Shown in pieces: positions 1 through 11,712 of a stretch of DNA of 64,000 bases. The notes under the pieces are model-generated. The model was not told the origin of the DNA, did no database searches, and was given only the letters and a program-made list of their open reading frames with translations. The DNA comes from Stereum hirsutum FP-91666 SS1. Taxonomy: Eukaryota; Basidiomycota; Agaricomycetes; Russulales; Stereaceae. The position numbers and the translations under genes are program-made. The stretch spans positions 217,711-281,710 of the forward strand of contig NW_006763143.1 of assembly GCF_000264905.1 (NCBI RefSeq), read 5' to 3'. Each line of letters starts with the position of its first letter. Positions within the stretch are counted from its first letter, which is position 1.

Positions 1-147
1 TTAATGGCGGTCGAGTCGGTATATATATGAGTACTGTGCACCTACGTGTCCGTAGTATGCCAATAACCAACATTCCATTGAAGTTTAGAGGCCGTAGGCT
101 ATGAACAGCAACCACGGCCGACTTCCCATGAAACACGTATCCTTTCT

Positions 148-918
148 TCATATAGACAAGGAGATCATTCCCAGACCACCCCAGAGCCCAACTGACACCC
201 AGATTTGCGAAAGAGATGCGAAGGATGGTAGGTTTGAGGAGAAAACGAGACTCACGAGATCGACGATCCCCACCCTGACTCTTTACGATCTCTCCCAACC
301 CCATCTTCCCACTAGCCACCAATTGTTTCTTCTTCCTACTCTTCTTGCTCGCCGAAGGCTTATGCCACACCTTAACGTCGACTTGGCTCGCGTGTCCCAC
401 GTCGTCGCTGTGAAATGCGGTAAGAGATCAGGATGATGACAATGAATGAAGGCCGCCGTGTTGTTTGGTGAAGAACGTACAGGATCAGAGACTGCTTCAT
501 GTTGGGATTTTGGCCGTCTACACCGAGTAGGATCTCGTGAGACTGATGTTCGTCGATGTCGAGGGTGACGATAGGTCTCCATGCTCGCTCAGGTCGAAGA
601 AGACGAAGATTTCGTCCGCGAAGAACTGCATAGTTCACGAAAGGTCAAGATATGGCGCGTTTGACATCGTACAGAAGACTTCGAAATGGAGCATACCTAG
701 AATATGCCACGAATGTCTGAGCAATAGCACAACATCAGTGTCAAAGCGTTCTTTGTTAGCAAAACGCGGAAGCACATTCAAGTTTCCGATCGTAGTCGGA
801 GGCAAGCAGGTGCAACTCACGTCTCGGAAGTCGCCAACGGTACAGGTCCATTATGATGCTCATGCGCCGGCCCAGAACCAGTCTGAGCCTGCGCCTGGCG
901 CGTTCGTGTTCGTGTCAT
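148..918 (-). CDS. Small C2-like conserved fungal protein
   Basis: Five exons splice in consistent phase: 918-821, 716-697, 625-481, 407-256 and 191-148, giving about 152 residues. The central part is strongly coding: WRPIVTLDIDEHQSHEIL is followed by LGVDGQNPN, and after the next splice by QVDVKVWHKP and a Lys/Arg-rich SKKSRKKKQLVASG. I recall the pattern W-R-P-[IV]-V-T ... LGxDGQNPN ... V-x-V-[WF]-H-[KR]-S as typical of C2-like beta-sandwich proteins in Agaricomycetes, where it may bind lipid or act as an adaptor. No calcium-binding aspartate loops are evident, so calcium dependence is doubtful. The start is the ATG whose frame enters exon 2 in phase. The last exon is the least certain; the protein could instead continue past the window edge. 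The function is inferred, the coding nature is seen. Confidence 0.6.
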
Positions 919-1382
919 GAGAATAGAGAAGGGTATCAAGAACCGCGAGAAAACGTCGGCGAGCCTACTTATACACAGCGATGAGGCTATGAGGGCTCCG
1001 AAGAAGACATCTCTTCACGATGCCGAATAAGCGCCCGCTGGATTTGGAACAAGGCTCTCCGCATGCGTGTGGCTTTTGGGCGCCAGTGGGTACGCTTAAT
1101 TTGGTCAATACTTGCATCTTGACATCTCTACACTACGTAGGTCACACCTCGAGACGACTTACCATTTAGGCACGTAGGTTGATTGAATGGGTGGTGGTAT
1201 TCCACAGTTGCCTCTGCAGGTTCCCGTTCAATTCCCGTTTGAGTGGCACTGATTCGAGGCAGGTTCGATGACATCATTGTGTCAAGGGCGCGTGGTATAG
1301 AAAGGGAACCGAGCGTTATGATTCTCATCATCCGTAGTCCTTACAAATATTCATCGCAAGCTCGAATGTCGAGTGAAACAGG

Positions 1383-1928
1383 GATAGGTACTGCGTTCGA
1401 AATCAAGGATCCACAAGGGTCTCCACGGAGGCCATACTCAAAAGCCGGTTTGAACAATCACCGGAACCCTCGCGCTGGCATCCAGAAATTGTGGTCGCAT
1501 CAAAAGGCGACATAGATGCGGATACAAAGAATTGAAGATAGACTTAGCGGGATATGCACTTCTCGCAGGGCATCATCCCACTCATCATCCAAATCCACGT
1601 ATGCTCCGATGGTTTCCGGATATGTGCCCTCCAAAGCCCAGACTATAATCTCTTCCAGACGTCGGAAACCTTGGATAAGATGTTTTCAGTCTTCTGTGCT
1701 GAGCCCAAATATCTTCCTGTTGAGAAAAACACGACTCAAGAGCCACCTTGGGCACTTCTGGATGCAACATCGGCGAGTTCTCCACGTCCCGTTTTGTCGA
1801 CCCTCCTCTCTCCCGAAGCTCTTTCTGAGACTGCTTCGGACGGAAACACTGAAGTCGAAGACGTTCTCAGTGAGTTCGTCGGTGGTAGGGTGTGGAACGG
1901 AGAGGACATGGGCACGTATCGACGTTGA
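1383..1928 (+). CDS. Hypothetical protein, 5' exons unresolved
   Basis: One reading frame carries protein-like sequence on both sides of a probable intron. Upstream it reads STEAILKSRFEQSPEPSRW. Downstream, from about 1548, it holds a long Ser/Glu-rich tail ending VWNGEDMGTYRR. The in-frame stops near 1512-1545 disappear if a GT..AG intron removes about 1490-1547, which keeps phase. The 5' exons are unclear; an ATG near 1020 (MPNKRPLDLEQGS) is a candidate start but I could not join it without hitting stops. No domain is recognised. It could also be a decayed gene. Confidence 0.33.
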
Positions 1929-2638
1929 GCCTTGACCGAACGTTCGATGTTGCTTCGAGTGACTGCAGCAGTAGAATGACCCGAGAGGCTTTTAATTCCT
2001 CAAGAAATACCGATAGTCAACATATCGACAAAGGCTACGCTGCAATACACAAAGCGTTCTAAGATTGTTTCGATGGGTTCGATTCATGACTCGGAGGGTT
2101 TGGTATGAGATCATGGTGGCGAGGGTTATGCGGATGAAAGAGGTTCCAGAGATCCTTCTCGTCCATATAGGTTGGGTATATATATTGGCTAATTTTGTCG
2201 AGTTTTAAAAGAAGAGAAAGCGAGCATTGACTGTAGAGGAGCACGTTCCGAGTCGGTGGATCTGAGTTACGGCCAAAGAGAGCAATAGGAACGCTCAGCA
2301 AGTGCCATATTTCCAGTGAAGCTTCGCTCCGTGTCTACACTGACAGAGCAGTTAGGATTGCCAGAACCACCTAAGATCGTGAACTCGTTCGTCAACGGTG
2401 TATGGTGTACGGTGGGCTTCATCCCGAGTGTGGCCCAAGTTCAAGAGGGGAAAGTAAGCGCCGAAAGCCAATCAAAAGAGCAATATTGATCGCAAATGAC
2501 TTCAGGCGGAAAGAAGGCGAGAACCGGAGTGCAACGAGCGCTAAAGACGAAATCGCTTTGCCGACGTGCGCGAGTGAAGGCGTCGACGGCTGACTGTGCT
2601 TACTCTCCGTTGCACTCTCGTCCAGACCACCATCTACC
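1929..2638. other. Intergenic region upstream of the reductase gene
   Basis: Only short overlapping ORFs with no splice-consistent protein. The last 150 bases are presumably the promoter and 5' UTR of the reductase gene. Nothing else seen. Confidence 0.5.
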
Positions 2639-4008
2639 ATGTCTTTCATTCGCCTTGCCACCCCATTGCGCTCAGCAGTGCCCGTGCGTTTCTCCTGAAT
2701 TTTGTTGTGGATATAACGCTGATATCAAAGAAATTGTTTGGAAACATACACAGCGTACGGCTTACCGTCGTCTCTCCACACAAACGACCCCGGAGAAGAA
2801 ATCCAACAACACGGCACTCTACTTCCTCGGCGCAGGTATCGCAGGTATCAGTGGTTACATCTACCTTACTGGCTCGGCAACCGCGAAAGTCAAAGCTACG
2901 AACACCGAATCTCCTCTCGACCCGAAGAGCTTCAAGGATTTCAAGCTGAAGGAGATTATCCCATATAACCATAACACCGCACGGTGCGTTTGTCCCACCT
3001 ACTTTTGGCTGGCTCCATGCCCTCTTTTCATCGTGAATGTCTCTTGTCCTAACTCTCGATGAATCACACAGCTTCGTCTTCGAACTCCCCAACAACGAAG
3101 CCGCCCTCCTCCCCGTTGCCTCTTGCCTCGTCGTCCGCTCTCCCGAAGACCTCCCCGAAGATGATCCCCGCGCCCTCAAAGACTCCAAAGGCAAACCCGT
3201 CATCCGCCCCTACACTCCCGTTTCCCAACCCGACGAACCTGGCGTATTGACGTTGTTGGTCAAGAAATACGACAATGGTGTTGCGTCGAAGTACATCCAT
3301 GAGTTGAAGGTCGGAGATAAGCTTGCGTTCAAGGGCCCGCTCCCGAAGTACCTGTATAAAGGTGCTTTTCATCTCGTTGTATCGTGAGGGTGCCTACGGA
3401 CGTGGAGAGCTAAAATCAGCGTGACAGCCAACGAGTTCGAAGAGGTTGCGCTTATCGGTGGTGGTTCAGGAATGTACGTCCCTCTGTCTCGATCTCATAC
3501 ACATATCTCTAGAGATTCACTAACTTTTCCGTGAATAGCACCCCTCTCTACCAAATCCTCACCCACGCTCTCCCCGACCCCGCCAACAAAACCAAATTCA
3601 CCCTCATCTTCGCCAACCTAACCGAAGAAGACATCCTCCTCCGCGAAGAATTCGACGACCTGAAGAAAAAGTACTCGGACAAGTTCGACGTCGTGTATGC
3701 CTTGGATAAGCCCAAGGAAGACTGGAAGGGCGAGACTGGACATTTGACGGGCGAAGTATTGAAGAAGTATCTCGCGAAGCCGGAGTTGGGCGAGAAGGTC
3801 AAGGTGTTCATTTGCGGTATGTACCCGAACGCTTTCTCTCTTCTGTTCGCCGTTGAGTGTGAGCGTGTGTGCTCATGTGTTACGTGGATCAGGACCTCCT
3901 GGGCAAGTCAATGCCATTGCGGGCAAGAAGGACGGGTACCAGCAGGGCCCTCTCGGCGGTATCCTGAAAGAGCTCGGATACAAGGAGGACCAGGTGTACA
4001 AGTTCTAG
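2639..4008 (+). CDS. MCR1: NADH-cytochrome b5 reductase, mitochondrial MCR1 type
   Basis: FAD-dependent reductase that passes electrons from NADH to cytochrome b5; the MCR1 form sits at the mitochondrial outer membrane and intermembrane space and feeds ergosterol synthesis and ascorbate-radical reduction. Six exons (2639-2683, 2754-2983, 3072-3361, 3428-3473, 3539-3816, 3893-4008) join in phase. The N-terminus [15 protein letters not shown] plus the following Arg-rich stretch looks like a mitochondrial presequence, and it is followed by one hydrophobic segment ([18 protein letters not shown]). FAD-binding motif RPYTPVS, NAD-binding GGGSGITPLYQIL, and CGPPGQ near the C-terminus are all present, and the protein ends in Lys-Phe as the family does. 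Length, about 330 residues, is normal. No defect seen. Assignment to MCR1 rather than the ER form CBR1 rests on the N-terminus. Confidence 0.93.
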
Positions 4009-5955
4009 ACGTCTGTATGATTACTCGGAGTCCTCTATGGGCGAATAGAGAATGTACGTGAATGACAATCTATCTCCTGAATATTCGGATGTGGGGGCCG
4101 GACGAGAGGCAGAGTTGCTACTGGGAAGCTGGATTGCCCCATAGCTCCTTCGTCTCGAGTACTTGAGGTCTCGGATAGGCCTCCCGAGCTCCGGCCACGA
4201 CACTTACATTTGAAGACACTTTGCCATCTTCATGTCCATGCCCTGTGCGAGACGTCTTGACTGCTGCCATCCTCCTGCCGTGTATGTCGGGCGAGTGCTT
4301 CTCAGCGGTCACTCCGGCGATCACACTCCATTTCTTCCCTTCGGCTGCCTCCAGATAGCAGAGGCTGAGTTTATGTGCAGCTCTCGCATTATACCGTCAA
4401 TGTTCCTCTATCTATGGTCACGAAGTCAACTCTGGGGAGTAGAAGTCGCGGTCGAAGATGGACTTACCGCTATTTGAGAGTGGACCTTCTCTTCACTTTC
4501 ATTGTGGGCGACCGCATTCCCCGCATAATATGTCTAAACATTCCCAGATAGCGTGGATCTTTCTTGTCTCTTATTCGGGAGTCTTCTGCACGAGTGAACA
4601 ACGTGCTCATTTTAGGTCGCCGTGGAAGGTTCAGCAGCGCCGCTGTTCGTTCTGTTTCAGTACCATGAGCCAGACGAGGGCTTCGGAAAGCTTGTTCAAC
4701 TGACGATCCGTTCTTCGACTCCCAAATCGGGATACTCGGGGTGTCGAGGTGCATATTTATCCGACATACCCATCTCTTTTTCTCCAATATTTCTCCGTTG
4801 ACCATCCCTTGTTATTGCCCCGTCCAGCAGGTTCAAACTTGGTCTAGTTCAGTATTGAATGGGATGTGGCGCGTTATTGCACGCCACAGATTGATGAGAC
4901 CGACATTTTATGACGAGTGGCGCAACATAACGGCCGGGCTGGACACAGTGTCGAGCCTCTGATCTCTCATTATGGGAGCCATACTACATCCCTCGATACC
5001 GGCTCATCGACTTCTTATAGACGTAACCCCGATACAAGTCCCAGCATCGTGTCAATCAAGCTCGATGTCTTCCCTTCTTACCTCCCTGCCTTCCCGCGTT
5101 CCGCACACTGGCAACTGGAATACCATCCACCCGCTGCTCTGCAATCCCAAATCGCATCACCCTCTCTCCTTTTTCGTCGAACAATGAGCTCCTTCCGTCC
5201 GCGGGACCACCCCGTGCTACCCGGAGAGCAATCCATCATCCCTCGCCGTGCGCATCATCCCCTTCCAAACCGATGTCCGACGCCTAAATGAATCTCAACA
5301 AAGATGTAGTAAGTTGATGTACGACGCGCCCTCGCAATACTGGCCTCAAAAGCTCCGTTCTGAGACGAGCTCGCTGGATGATCAGAGCGATGCCCAACGT
5401 AACATTCTTTCCTATCCGGACAAGTGAGCCGATCCAGCTTTGTGCATTTGTAGCACCCCACCACGAGAAGTGAACATACCACTTTTGGCCCACCCGCGTC
5501 CTCATGGGGGCAACGATGACATAAACTACTCACAGCAGTGCCGTGGCCAGGATATGTCGGCCTGAGCAGTCGTTCTGTTTGTGGATATGTGGGACGACGA
5601 AGAGGCAGGATGTGACCGTCGCCGCGGTGATTGGTCGGTGTACGGGATGTCGGAGTGAGAGATGATCAGCAGAAGACCGTGGTACGTGCAAGTGGCAGGT
5701 GTTTGCTCCGTTTGGTGCAAACATTTGTGCGATGCAGGGGTTGTGCCACGGCGTGCGAGCCGTTTCGGGGTGGGCGTGCTGTGAGGCTTTGACTCTCAAG
5801 GGAGTGTCGGTGATTGTGAGCGCTGCTTATAACCCGTTGCAAAAGAGACCTCCCTCTCTCTACCCTGTGGTCTTTCGCGGGTTGTCATCTTCGATAGCTT
5901 AGTCGGCCTCTTACCCCCGTAATAGTCACTATTCATTGACATTGACATTGTCAGT
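4009..5955. other. Long intergenic region without a supported gene
   Basis: Several ORFs of 60-125 codons on both strands overlap one another and none can be spliced into a convincing protein. A minus-strand stretch at about 5284-5533 has spaced cysteines (CHRC, CYKC) and might be a small zinc-binding protein, but its frame, splicing and start are not supported enough to call. Confidence 0.4.
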
Positions 5956-6858
5956 ATGCATTCGCGCACACGAGATCACTCTCTTCCATCAATCCACACC
6001 GTTCTTTCCCAAGCCACACATGCTTTGCGCCCCACCTCCGGTCTGTCGCACTCGTCTTCATTCTCTAGTCTCGCATCATCATCAGCGTCATCATCATCAC
6101 ATCGCGCGTCTTCAGAGGGATCATCGAGCAGTGGCCTTCCCGTACGCTCGAAGACTCGAGCTCGTCGAGTTCGTCGTAGCAAGTCTACACCTTTGACAAG
6201 GATACCGAGGCAACCTCCAGAATTCGAGGATGACTGGTCAATGGTTAGTATCCTATCATTAAGCATCTTGTAGGAGCCGCTAAGAGGTGAATAGCTGACC
6301 GTACGGTTTGGATAGAATACCATCGATCGCAGAACGTTGTCCGCGCCTTCGTCTTCCCCGCCTTGTCGATCGAGTTTCGCACTGGTGCGCCTTTTTACAT
6401 GTCTACCTCCATCTATGAGTGGTAGTGATCGACTCGTACTGATAACGCTCTCGAATACCACAGCCGAACATATTCGAATCCGACCTCGAACTCGAAATCG
6501 TCGACTCGGACACCAAACATTGCCGCTCATGCAGCCCCGCTAACGACGACTGCGAAGAATGTTCATTATCATGGGCTCCCATGACCCTAGCACGGATCAG
6601 GAACAGTCGGCGACACAATAGCTCGAGTGCGAAGAGCGCTAGGTTTGTCACCATGGAACAGGGAGGAGGTAAAGCGAATAGGAGGGCGGTAGATGGAGAG
6701 ACGAGAAGCCCGGGAGGTAGGAGTGTGGCACAGATGTTGGTGAGTGGATGTTACACTTTGGTACTGTTGGTCGATTTGTATCTGACATCTATATTGAATA
6801 GCGGTGGTTAGATTTGAGATGCTTCCAGCCACGGTGTCGTACTAGGTCGGCTCTGTAG
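5956..6858 (+). CDS. Ser/Arg-rich hypothetical protein with a small cysteine cluster
   Basis: Four exons (5956-6243, 6316-6384, 6464-6739, 6802-6858), all bounded by GT..AG and all in phase 0, give 229 residues. Residues 1-90 are Ser-rich and then strongly basic (SKTRARRVRRSKSTPLTR), suggesting a disordered, possibly nuclear protein with phosphorylation sites. An acidic patch (FESDLELEIVDSDTKH) leads into HCRSCSPANDDCEECS, two C-x2-C pairs 8 residues apart that could bind one metal ion. The C-terminus is RWLDLRCFQPRCRTRSAL. I do not recognise the family. Four in-phase introns make a real gene likely; the zinc-binding idea is only inference. Confidence 0.6.
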
Positions 6859-7934
6859 ACCCCGCACCCTTGATCTTGGTGGTGTTCTCAGCAAATTTGT
6901 GGCCATATCTTAGCTCTGTGCACCTACATCTGTGCACTATTGCTTCTGACTGAAGCTCTTTACTTCATTCCTCTCATCCTAATACTGTACCGAACTGCGA
7001 TGTTGTTTGCTCGGACAACGCTCATCTTGCGCCACAACGGGTGGCGCCCGTGGGTCACACTGTCGTCGGAGTGCAAAACTGAGTATGTACCCAAGACTCT
7101 AGGGCTCATGCGCCCGGAACGAAATGCGCGATTCTCGTCAATCACTCATAGCAGCGTTAACGGGCTTGCGTATAATCAAGTCTCCCACAACCTTCTTGGC
7201 CTCAATTTCATCCCCCTCCCTATTACCAGCATAAGTGTGTTCGTGCTCTCACATCCTCCGCTAAGAGAAAATCCTTTATTTGCTCACGGAATCTACGGGC
7301 GTCTCCACAAGAAATACTTACTGCGAACGGGTGAAGATTATTGGCGGTACTGTAACATGTTCTATCGATAGTCGCACATCCTACAGCTCTAACCGTACGT
7401 CCTTCTCGCGGATCCACACACGATGAGCTGATGACTTTGTGTAACCTCTGAATAAACGACTTGGACCGCTGGTAACGTCGACTGCTCGGTCCCGTGATTC
7501 CTCCTTCATCAAGCTCGCGTACCGCCTCCGAATTTACCGTTGACACTCATTCAACAGATATTCCTTCATTCCTGGCACTGGGCATTGAACTACCCGTTGT
7601 TCCTGCGGCACTCGAGCTCTGACTTCCAGTCTTCACGTTTTTGGTAACCTGCACTGATCAGATGATAGCTACATGCCATAAAAAAAGTCTTCACCTATGC
7701 GACAACATAGACGAGGCAACTTCTATTTCGGATTCATCATTTTGAAGAACTTATTTTGAGACCATACCATGTGTCCGTACGTTCGAGCTCCTTGATGCCT
7801 TGACGCTCGAATAGTTGAAGATCAGATATCTGATTATATCTACCAATGGCATGAAACCACGGAGTTATACGCCACAGAAGAGCCCTTCGAGAGCATAAAT
7901 AGTCGGTGAGGGCTCTATCGCTTGCGTATCGCTC
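6859..7934. other. Intergenic region before the UbiA gene
   Basis: It holds a 143-codon plus-strand ORF (6940-7371) and a 107-codon minus-strand ORF (7223-7546) that overlap each other. Neither has a recognisable domain or intron structure. The minus ORF (start MSTVNSEAVRELDEGG) reads slightly more protein-like and could be a small unannotated gene. The AT-rich stretch 7670-7900 is probably the UbiA promoter. Confidence 0.35.
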
Positions 7935-9296
7935 ATGCCTCGAATCATGCCCACCGCTCAGACAGACACAGAACCCAAAACTACAGTGCTGCCAAGATCA
8001 GTGATGTACGACTACTGGACCCTTACCCGCATGCACAAGTTTCCTCTAGGAAGTATCCTAGTCTTCTGGCCTTGTGGTGAGTCTCTCGCATACAGTTGTC
8101 TTTTTTCTTTCGAGCTGATTGTGGATTTCTCTCATACGGTTGTCCTTCGCTACAGCCTGGGGTACTTTGATGGCCGCAAGAGTTGTTCCCCTCACTGTAG
8201 CTGAAATTACCATGTATCTTGCGATGTTCGCACTGGGAAGCACGCTCCTCCACTGTTCCGTGTGTGTGATCAATGACATCTGTGACCGCGACTTTGATCG
8301 GCAAGTAGGCAAGTTGTCCTGAACGATGTGATTGGCGTGTTTACGCTGATGACTGAGGCTACATTCACAGAGAGGACAAGAAATCGGCCACTTGCTGTCG
8401 GTTCCATATCACTTGCTTCGGCATGGGTGTTACTCTTTTTGTTGACGACAGCAACCACGTCCATGCTTTTGTTCCTGAACAAGCAAGCGTGAGTTCTTTC
8501 AACCATGGAGAGTATCTCAATTGTGACCACTTGTTGACGCTGTTATACAGCGCTTTTTTTGCGACATTCGGTGTTTTTCCTTTGCACGCTCTATATCCGC
8601 TCATGAAGCGCTGGACTTGGTGGCCCCAGTTATGGCTTGGTTAGATCAATTCCTTGTGGCGGCTCCTTGTGCTTACTCACTGACGTGCTACTGCAATATT
8701 CAGGTTTCGCAATGAGCTGGGGCCTTCTGGTATCATGGCTAGCCGTCGTTGAAGATAAGGAGGACCCAACCGCCGTAATGGTCATGTTCGCTGGCCTCAT
8801 CTGGTATGTGGTCTTCGCTGGTTGTTCAACTACGTGTGGCGATTGAATTGAAATTTTGTCCTTAGCTGGACCGTTTTCTACGACACGATCTACGCTTGTC
8901 AAGATCGTGAAGACGATATGAAAGCAGGTGTGAAGTCCACCGCATTGCTATTCGGAAAACATGTCCGAGCAGTCTTGACCGCTTTCGCCGCGGCTTTCGT
9001 CCTCTGCATGATCTACGCTGGAGTACTCAACGACCAGGGATGGGCTTACTTTGTTGTGTCGTGCGGTGGAGTGGGGGCCCATTTGTCCTGGCAGCTTCTG
9101 TCCTGGGACGTGGATGAGGCTCGGGATAGTGGTGCTAAATTTGTGGTATGTCCTCGCCTTTCTATTTGTGATGGTCATCCGCTTACGTTGTTTGTCTTGC
9201 ATCAAGGCGAACGGAAACATGGGTTATATTATATTCATTAGAGCATATATGTGGCGGTTTGAAACGCTGGAGCCTCCGCCAGAGCTCGCTTCCTGA
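7935..9296 (+). CDS. UbiA-family membrane prenyltransferase
   Basis: Integral-membrane prenyltransferase that moves an isoprenoid chain from a diphosphate donor to an acceptor, usually aromatic. Seven exons (7935-8076, 8156-8308, 8371-8488, 8551-8639, 8704-8803, 8866-9145, 9207-9296) encode 323 residues, normal for the family. The first Asp-rich motif NDICDRDFD and the second, YACQDREDD, bind the Mg-diphosphate; ERTRNRPLAVG matches the loop conserved in 4-hydroxybenzoate transferases. Seven or more hydrophobic segments are visible. Intron 2 (8309-8370) starts with GCAAGT, a GC..AG intron. It may be COQ2 (ubiquinone synthesis, mitochondrial) or a secondary-metabolite UbiA. There is no clear presequence, and the short N-terminus starting MPRIMPTAQTD resembles meroterpenoid-type fungal enzymes. 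No PKS or terpene-cyclase partner is seen nearby. Confidence 0.9.
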
Positions 9297-10668
9297 TTGG
9301 CGGAGGGGTTGAATGTACACCTCTACATATATGCCCTATTGGCTTTCTCCTCGATCTCTACATCACTTCTTGATATCATGGTATAAACTTACGACGTTCA
9401 ATATGTCCGCTTGATGTGAGTCTCATCCTGATATTAAATGTTTGCTGTACTGTTCTTCGTTGCGGTCTCATGGCAAGGATCTAATCCAATCAATTAGGCG
9501 CAGTGTTTCTACTAGGAGCCCAGCGATTGGGTCTCGGCCCCAATATTAGATGTAGCGCAACAGGGAAACACAAACGAGAAAGGCTGCTGACGCCATCACG
9601 AGGAAGCGTTGAAGATTCACCTTGGCAGTTCACGCCTGCTAAGTAGTCTTGGGTTTACGGATGTGACTGTAGAGTCACCAAGGAAATAGTATCCTTAAAT
9701 CTACCGAGCACTGCTCGTCTCCACGTCGAAACATCATGTCCCATTTTCATTGTGAATGCTGAGAGCGAGGGTGGCAGGGACTCCATTCGGTTTTGATGCT
9801 TGTGAGCAGGCAGTTTAGACAGAAGGACGGTAATCCCAATCACATTGGCTGTAAAAGCAGATGATATTTCCCCCAAAACGGATAAGTACGTGTTGCGGGT
9901 GAAGCAAATTCACGCAGTAGCAACAAGAGAACCCGATGTGAATGCATACGGTAGAGGCGCACGTCCAGGACCCGGTGCACAGAGGACGAAGACAAATATA
10001 AGGAGATATAGTTGAACAAATAAGCTTCGTATCTTGTTGCTGATTGAGCTCAACTGCTGGAGACGCAACATGTTCGAGAGAAATGTGATGTATTCGCAGT
10101 TGTAGAAAATGGGGCGTGCAATTCAATTGGGACTAAATCAAACTCTCTACACTAGCTAGGGACGCACAAAAGTCCTACAGCAAAATGAAATTGACGTGAG
10201 GCCCACCCCTTCAGCCAGGTGTCAAAGCCTTCAAAATTCGTTGTGTGGCTAAGCGCTCTGGGAAGTGTCACGGATGGAAAGGAGAACATGGGGACCGCAC
10301 AACCAAAGTGTTTTATGAACGTACGTCGACCGTGCTCTGACACTCGCGGCGAGGGTTAGACTTGGAGGCCGGTCGAGCATAATAATCTTCGAAACAATAT
10401 GGTAGTCACAAGATCAATATAATCCTGGTTGAAGAAAATCGGAGAAACCGAGAATGATATACAAATGGTACGCAGCAAAACAGACAATCACCGGGATACA
10501 AGAGCAAGTGCAAAGCGAGGTCGAGTAAACTTAAGTGCAGAGCGAGACGGAGGTAGAGAAAAGTGGGCAAGGTCAGGGACGGCGAGGCCATGACCATGGG
10601 ACTGTGAGCCTGTCGCAGGTTTGAGCTCGTGTCCATCATCAACGCAGAAAGCAGTCGTACGCACCTAA
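9297..10668. other. Intergenic region; distal part is the duplicated 3' flank of the next gene
   Basis: No supported coding sequence. About 10410-10668 resembles the sequence after the stop codons of the two paralogs at 13560-13823 and 14760-14995 (shared words such as the GATATACAAAT/ATACAA and AGAGCGAGA/TGAGCGGGA stretches), so it is the duplicated 3' UTR and flank. The rest, 9300-10400, shows nothing. Confidence 0.45.
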
Positions 10669-11279
10669 TCAAGCATCGTTCTTCCTATCCATACGATCAA
10701 AGAACCACCTCGGATTCTGCGTCCTGAAAACCGGAATCTCCTCCTTCAGGATACGAATGACATCCTCTTCCTGATCTGTCTCCAACTCGAACTCGTCGAT
10801 CGTATAGTTATCGTACATCGCGAGCACGATCTGATATTCGGGAGAGATTGGCAGACCAATCTTAAGGTCCTGAAACCTGCAAAGATCCCTCAAGTGGTCT
10901 AAACCGACGCATCTCGCACAAGCGTATCTCGCTCCGCCGCCATCTGAGTCGACAGAGGGATCAATGAGTGAATACTTGTCGGCGTAATCGACGACGTCCT
11001 GGAAGTTAAGGCCAAAACCATAAAACAGTCTTCCAGGTGCGCGGTAGGTTCTCGATTTCCTCGCGATTGCTCTATAGTCTGGTTTGTAATCAGGAGGTAG
11101 TTCCCTTTGTTTTGGGCAGCTGTCGTCTATCGTCTTATAATGCTAACAATTTGGTTAGCCAGTTGTAAGCCGCAAGAAAGATGATGACAAACTTTGGGGA
11201 AAGAATCAAGGGAGTCTGGACGGCGAACAGTGGGCTTCTGGGTAGACTGAGAAAGTTGGGCGGGCTGAGCGGTAGACAT
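10669..11279 (-). CDS. Unknown protein, tandem family copy 1
   Basis: Two exons. A short first exon begins MSTAQPAQLSQSTQKP and ends FPK. A GT..AG intron of about 50 nt follows, and exon 2 opens with HYKTIDDSCPKQRELPPDY. The conserved body includes RAPGRLFYGFGLNFQD, LPISPEYQIVLAMYDNY, an acidic helix ELETDQEEDVIRILKEE and the terminal IPVFRTQNPRWFFDRMDRK. The product is about 190 residues, with no signal peptide or membrane segment. I do not recognise a domain. The same gene recurs twice downstream on the same strand. Copy 1 differs by a Gly/Ala insertion (DSDGGGARYACARC) with two cysteines in the middle of the protein. Its start faces that of the PD-(D/E)XK-like gene across about 430 bases, so they may share a promoter region. 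Confidence 0.7.
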
Positions 11280-11712
11280 GGTTTGGGAAGGAAATTGATT
11301 GCTCTGCGAAGGCGTCCGAAGGCTCACCCCTTTTATAATTACGCTACGTTCGGGCCGCGCGTTCCCCCGCAACGGGCCAACGAACGGGACAGCATTGCTT
11401 CCGGTACTAGCTCCGCTTATCGTCCCATCGTTGGATCAGCATCCAATTGCAAATTGGAAGCAAAGAAGCGTCAGCGTCTGCGTCTTGCCCGCCGAATCTA
11501 TCCATGTCTTTGAGGAGTGTCCTATATGAGTCGACTTATCACGTCAAAAATGCATCAGAAGCTTTTGCTGCGCATCGATTTACCTGATTTCGCATGTATA
11601 TATCTCCGGTCTAAGGAACGGACACACCCTCCCCCATTATATAAAGGTAGTCGACTCCGCCCACTGGCTTCTACTTTGCACCTCTCGCCTCCTTGACCCT
11701 TCAAATTTACCA

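Noticed and set aside
2070..2100. tRNA-like GGTTCGATTCA box
   Set aside because: No matching A-box or acceptor stem around it; no tRNA gene could be supported anywhere in the window.
6940..7371. 143-codon plus-strand ORF with an N-terminal hydrophobic stretch
   Set aside because: Overlaps an opposing ORF, no intron, composition is not protein-like beyond the first 30 codons.
7935..9296. Meroterpenoid gene cluster around the UbiA gene
   Set aside because: No polyketide synthase, terpene cyclase or oxidase gene is found in the neighbouring 10 kb on either side.
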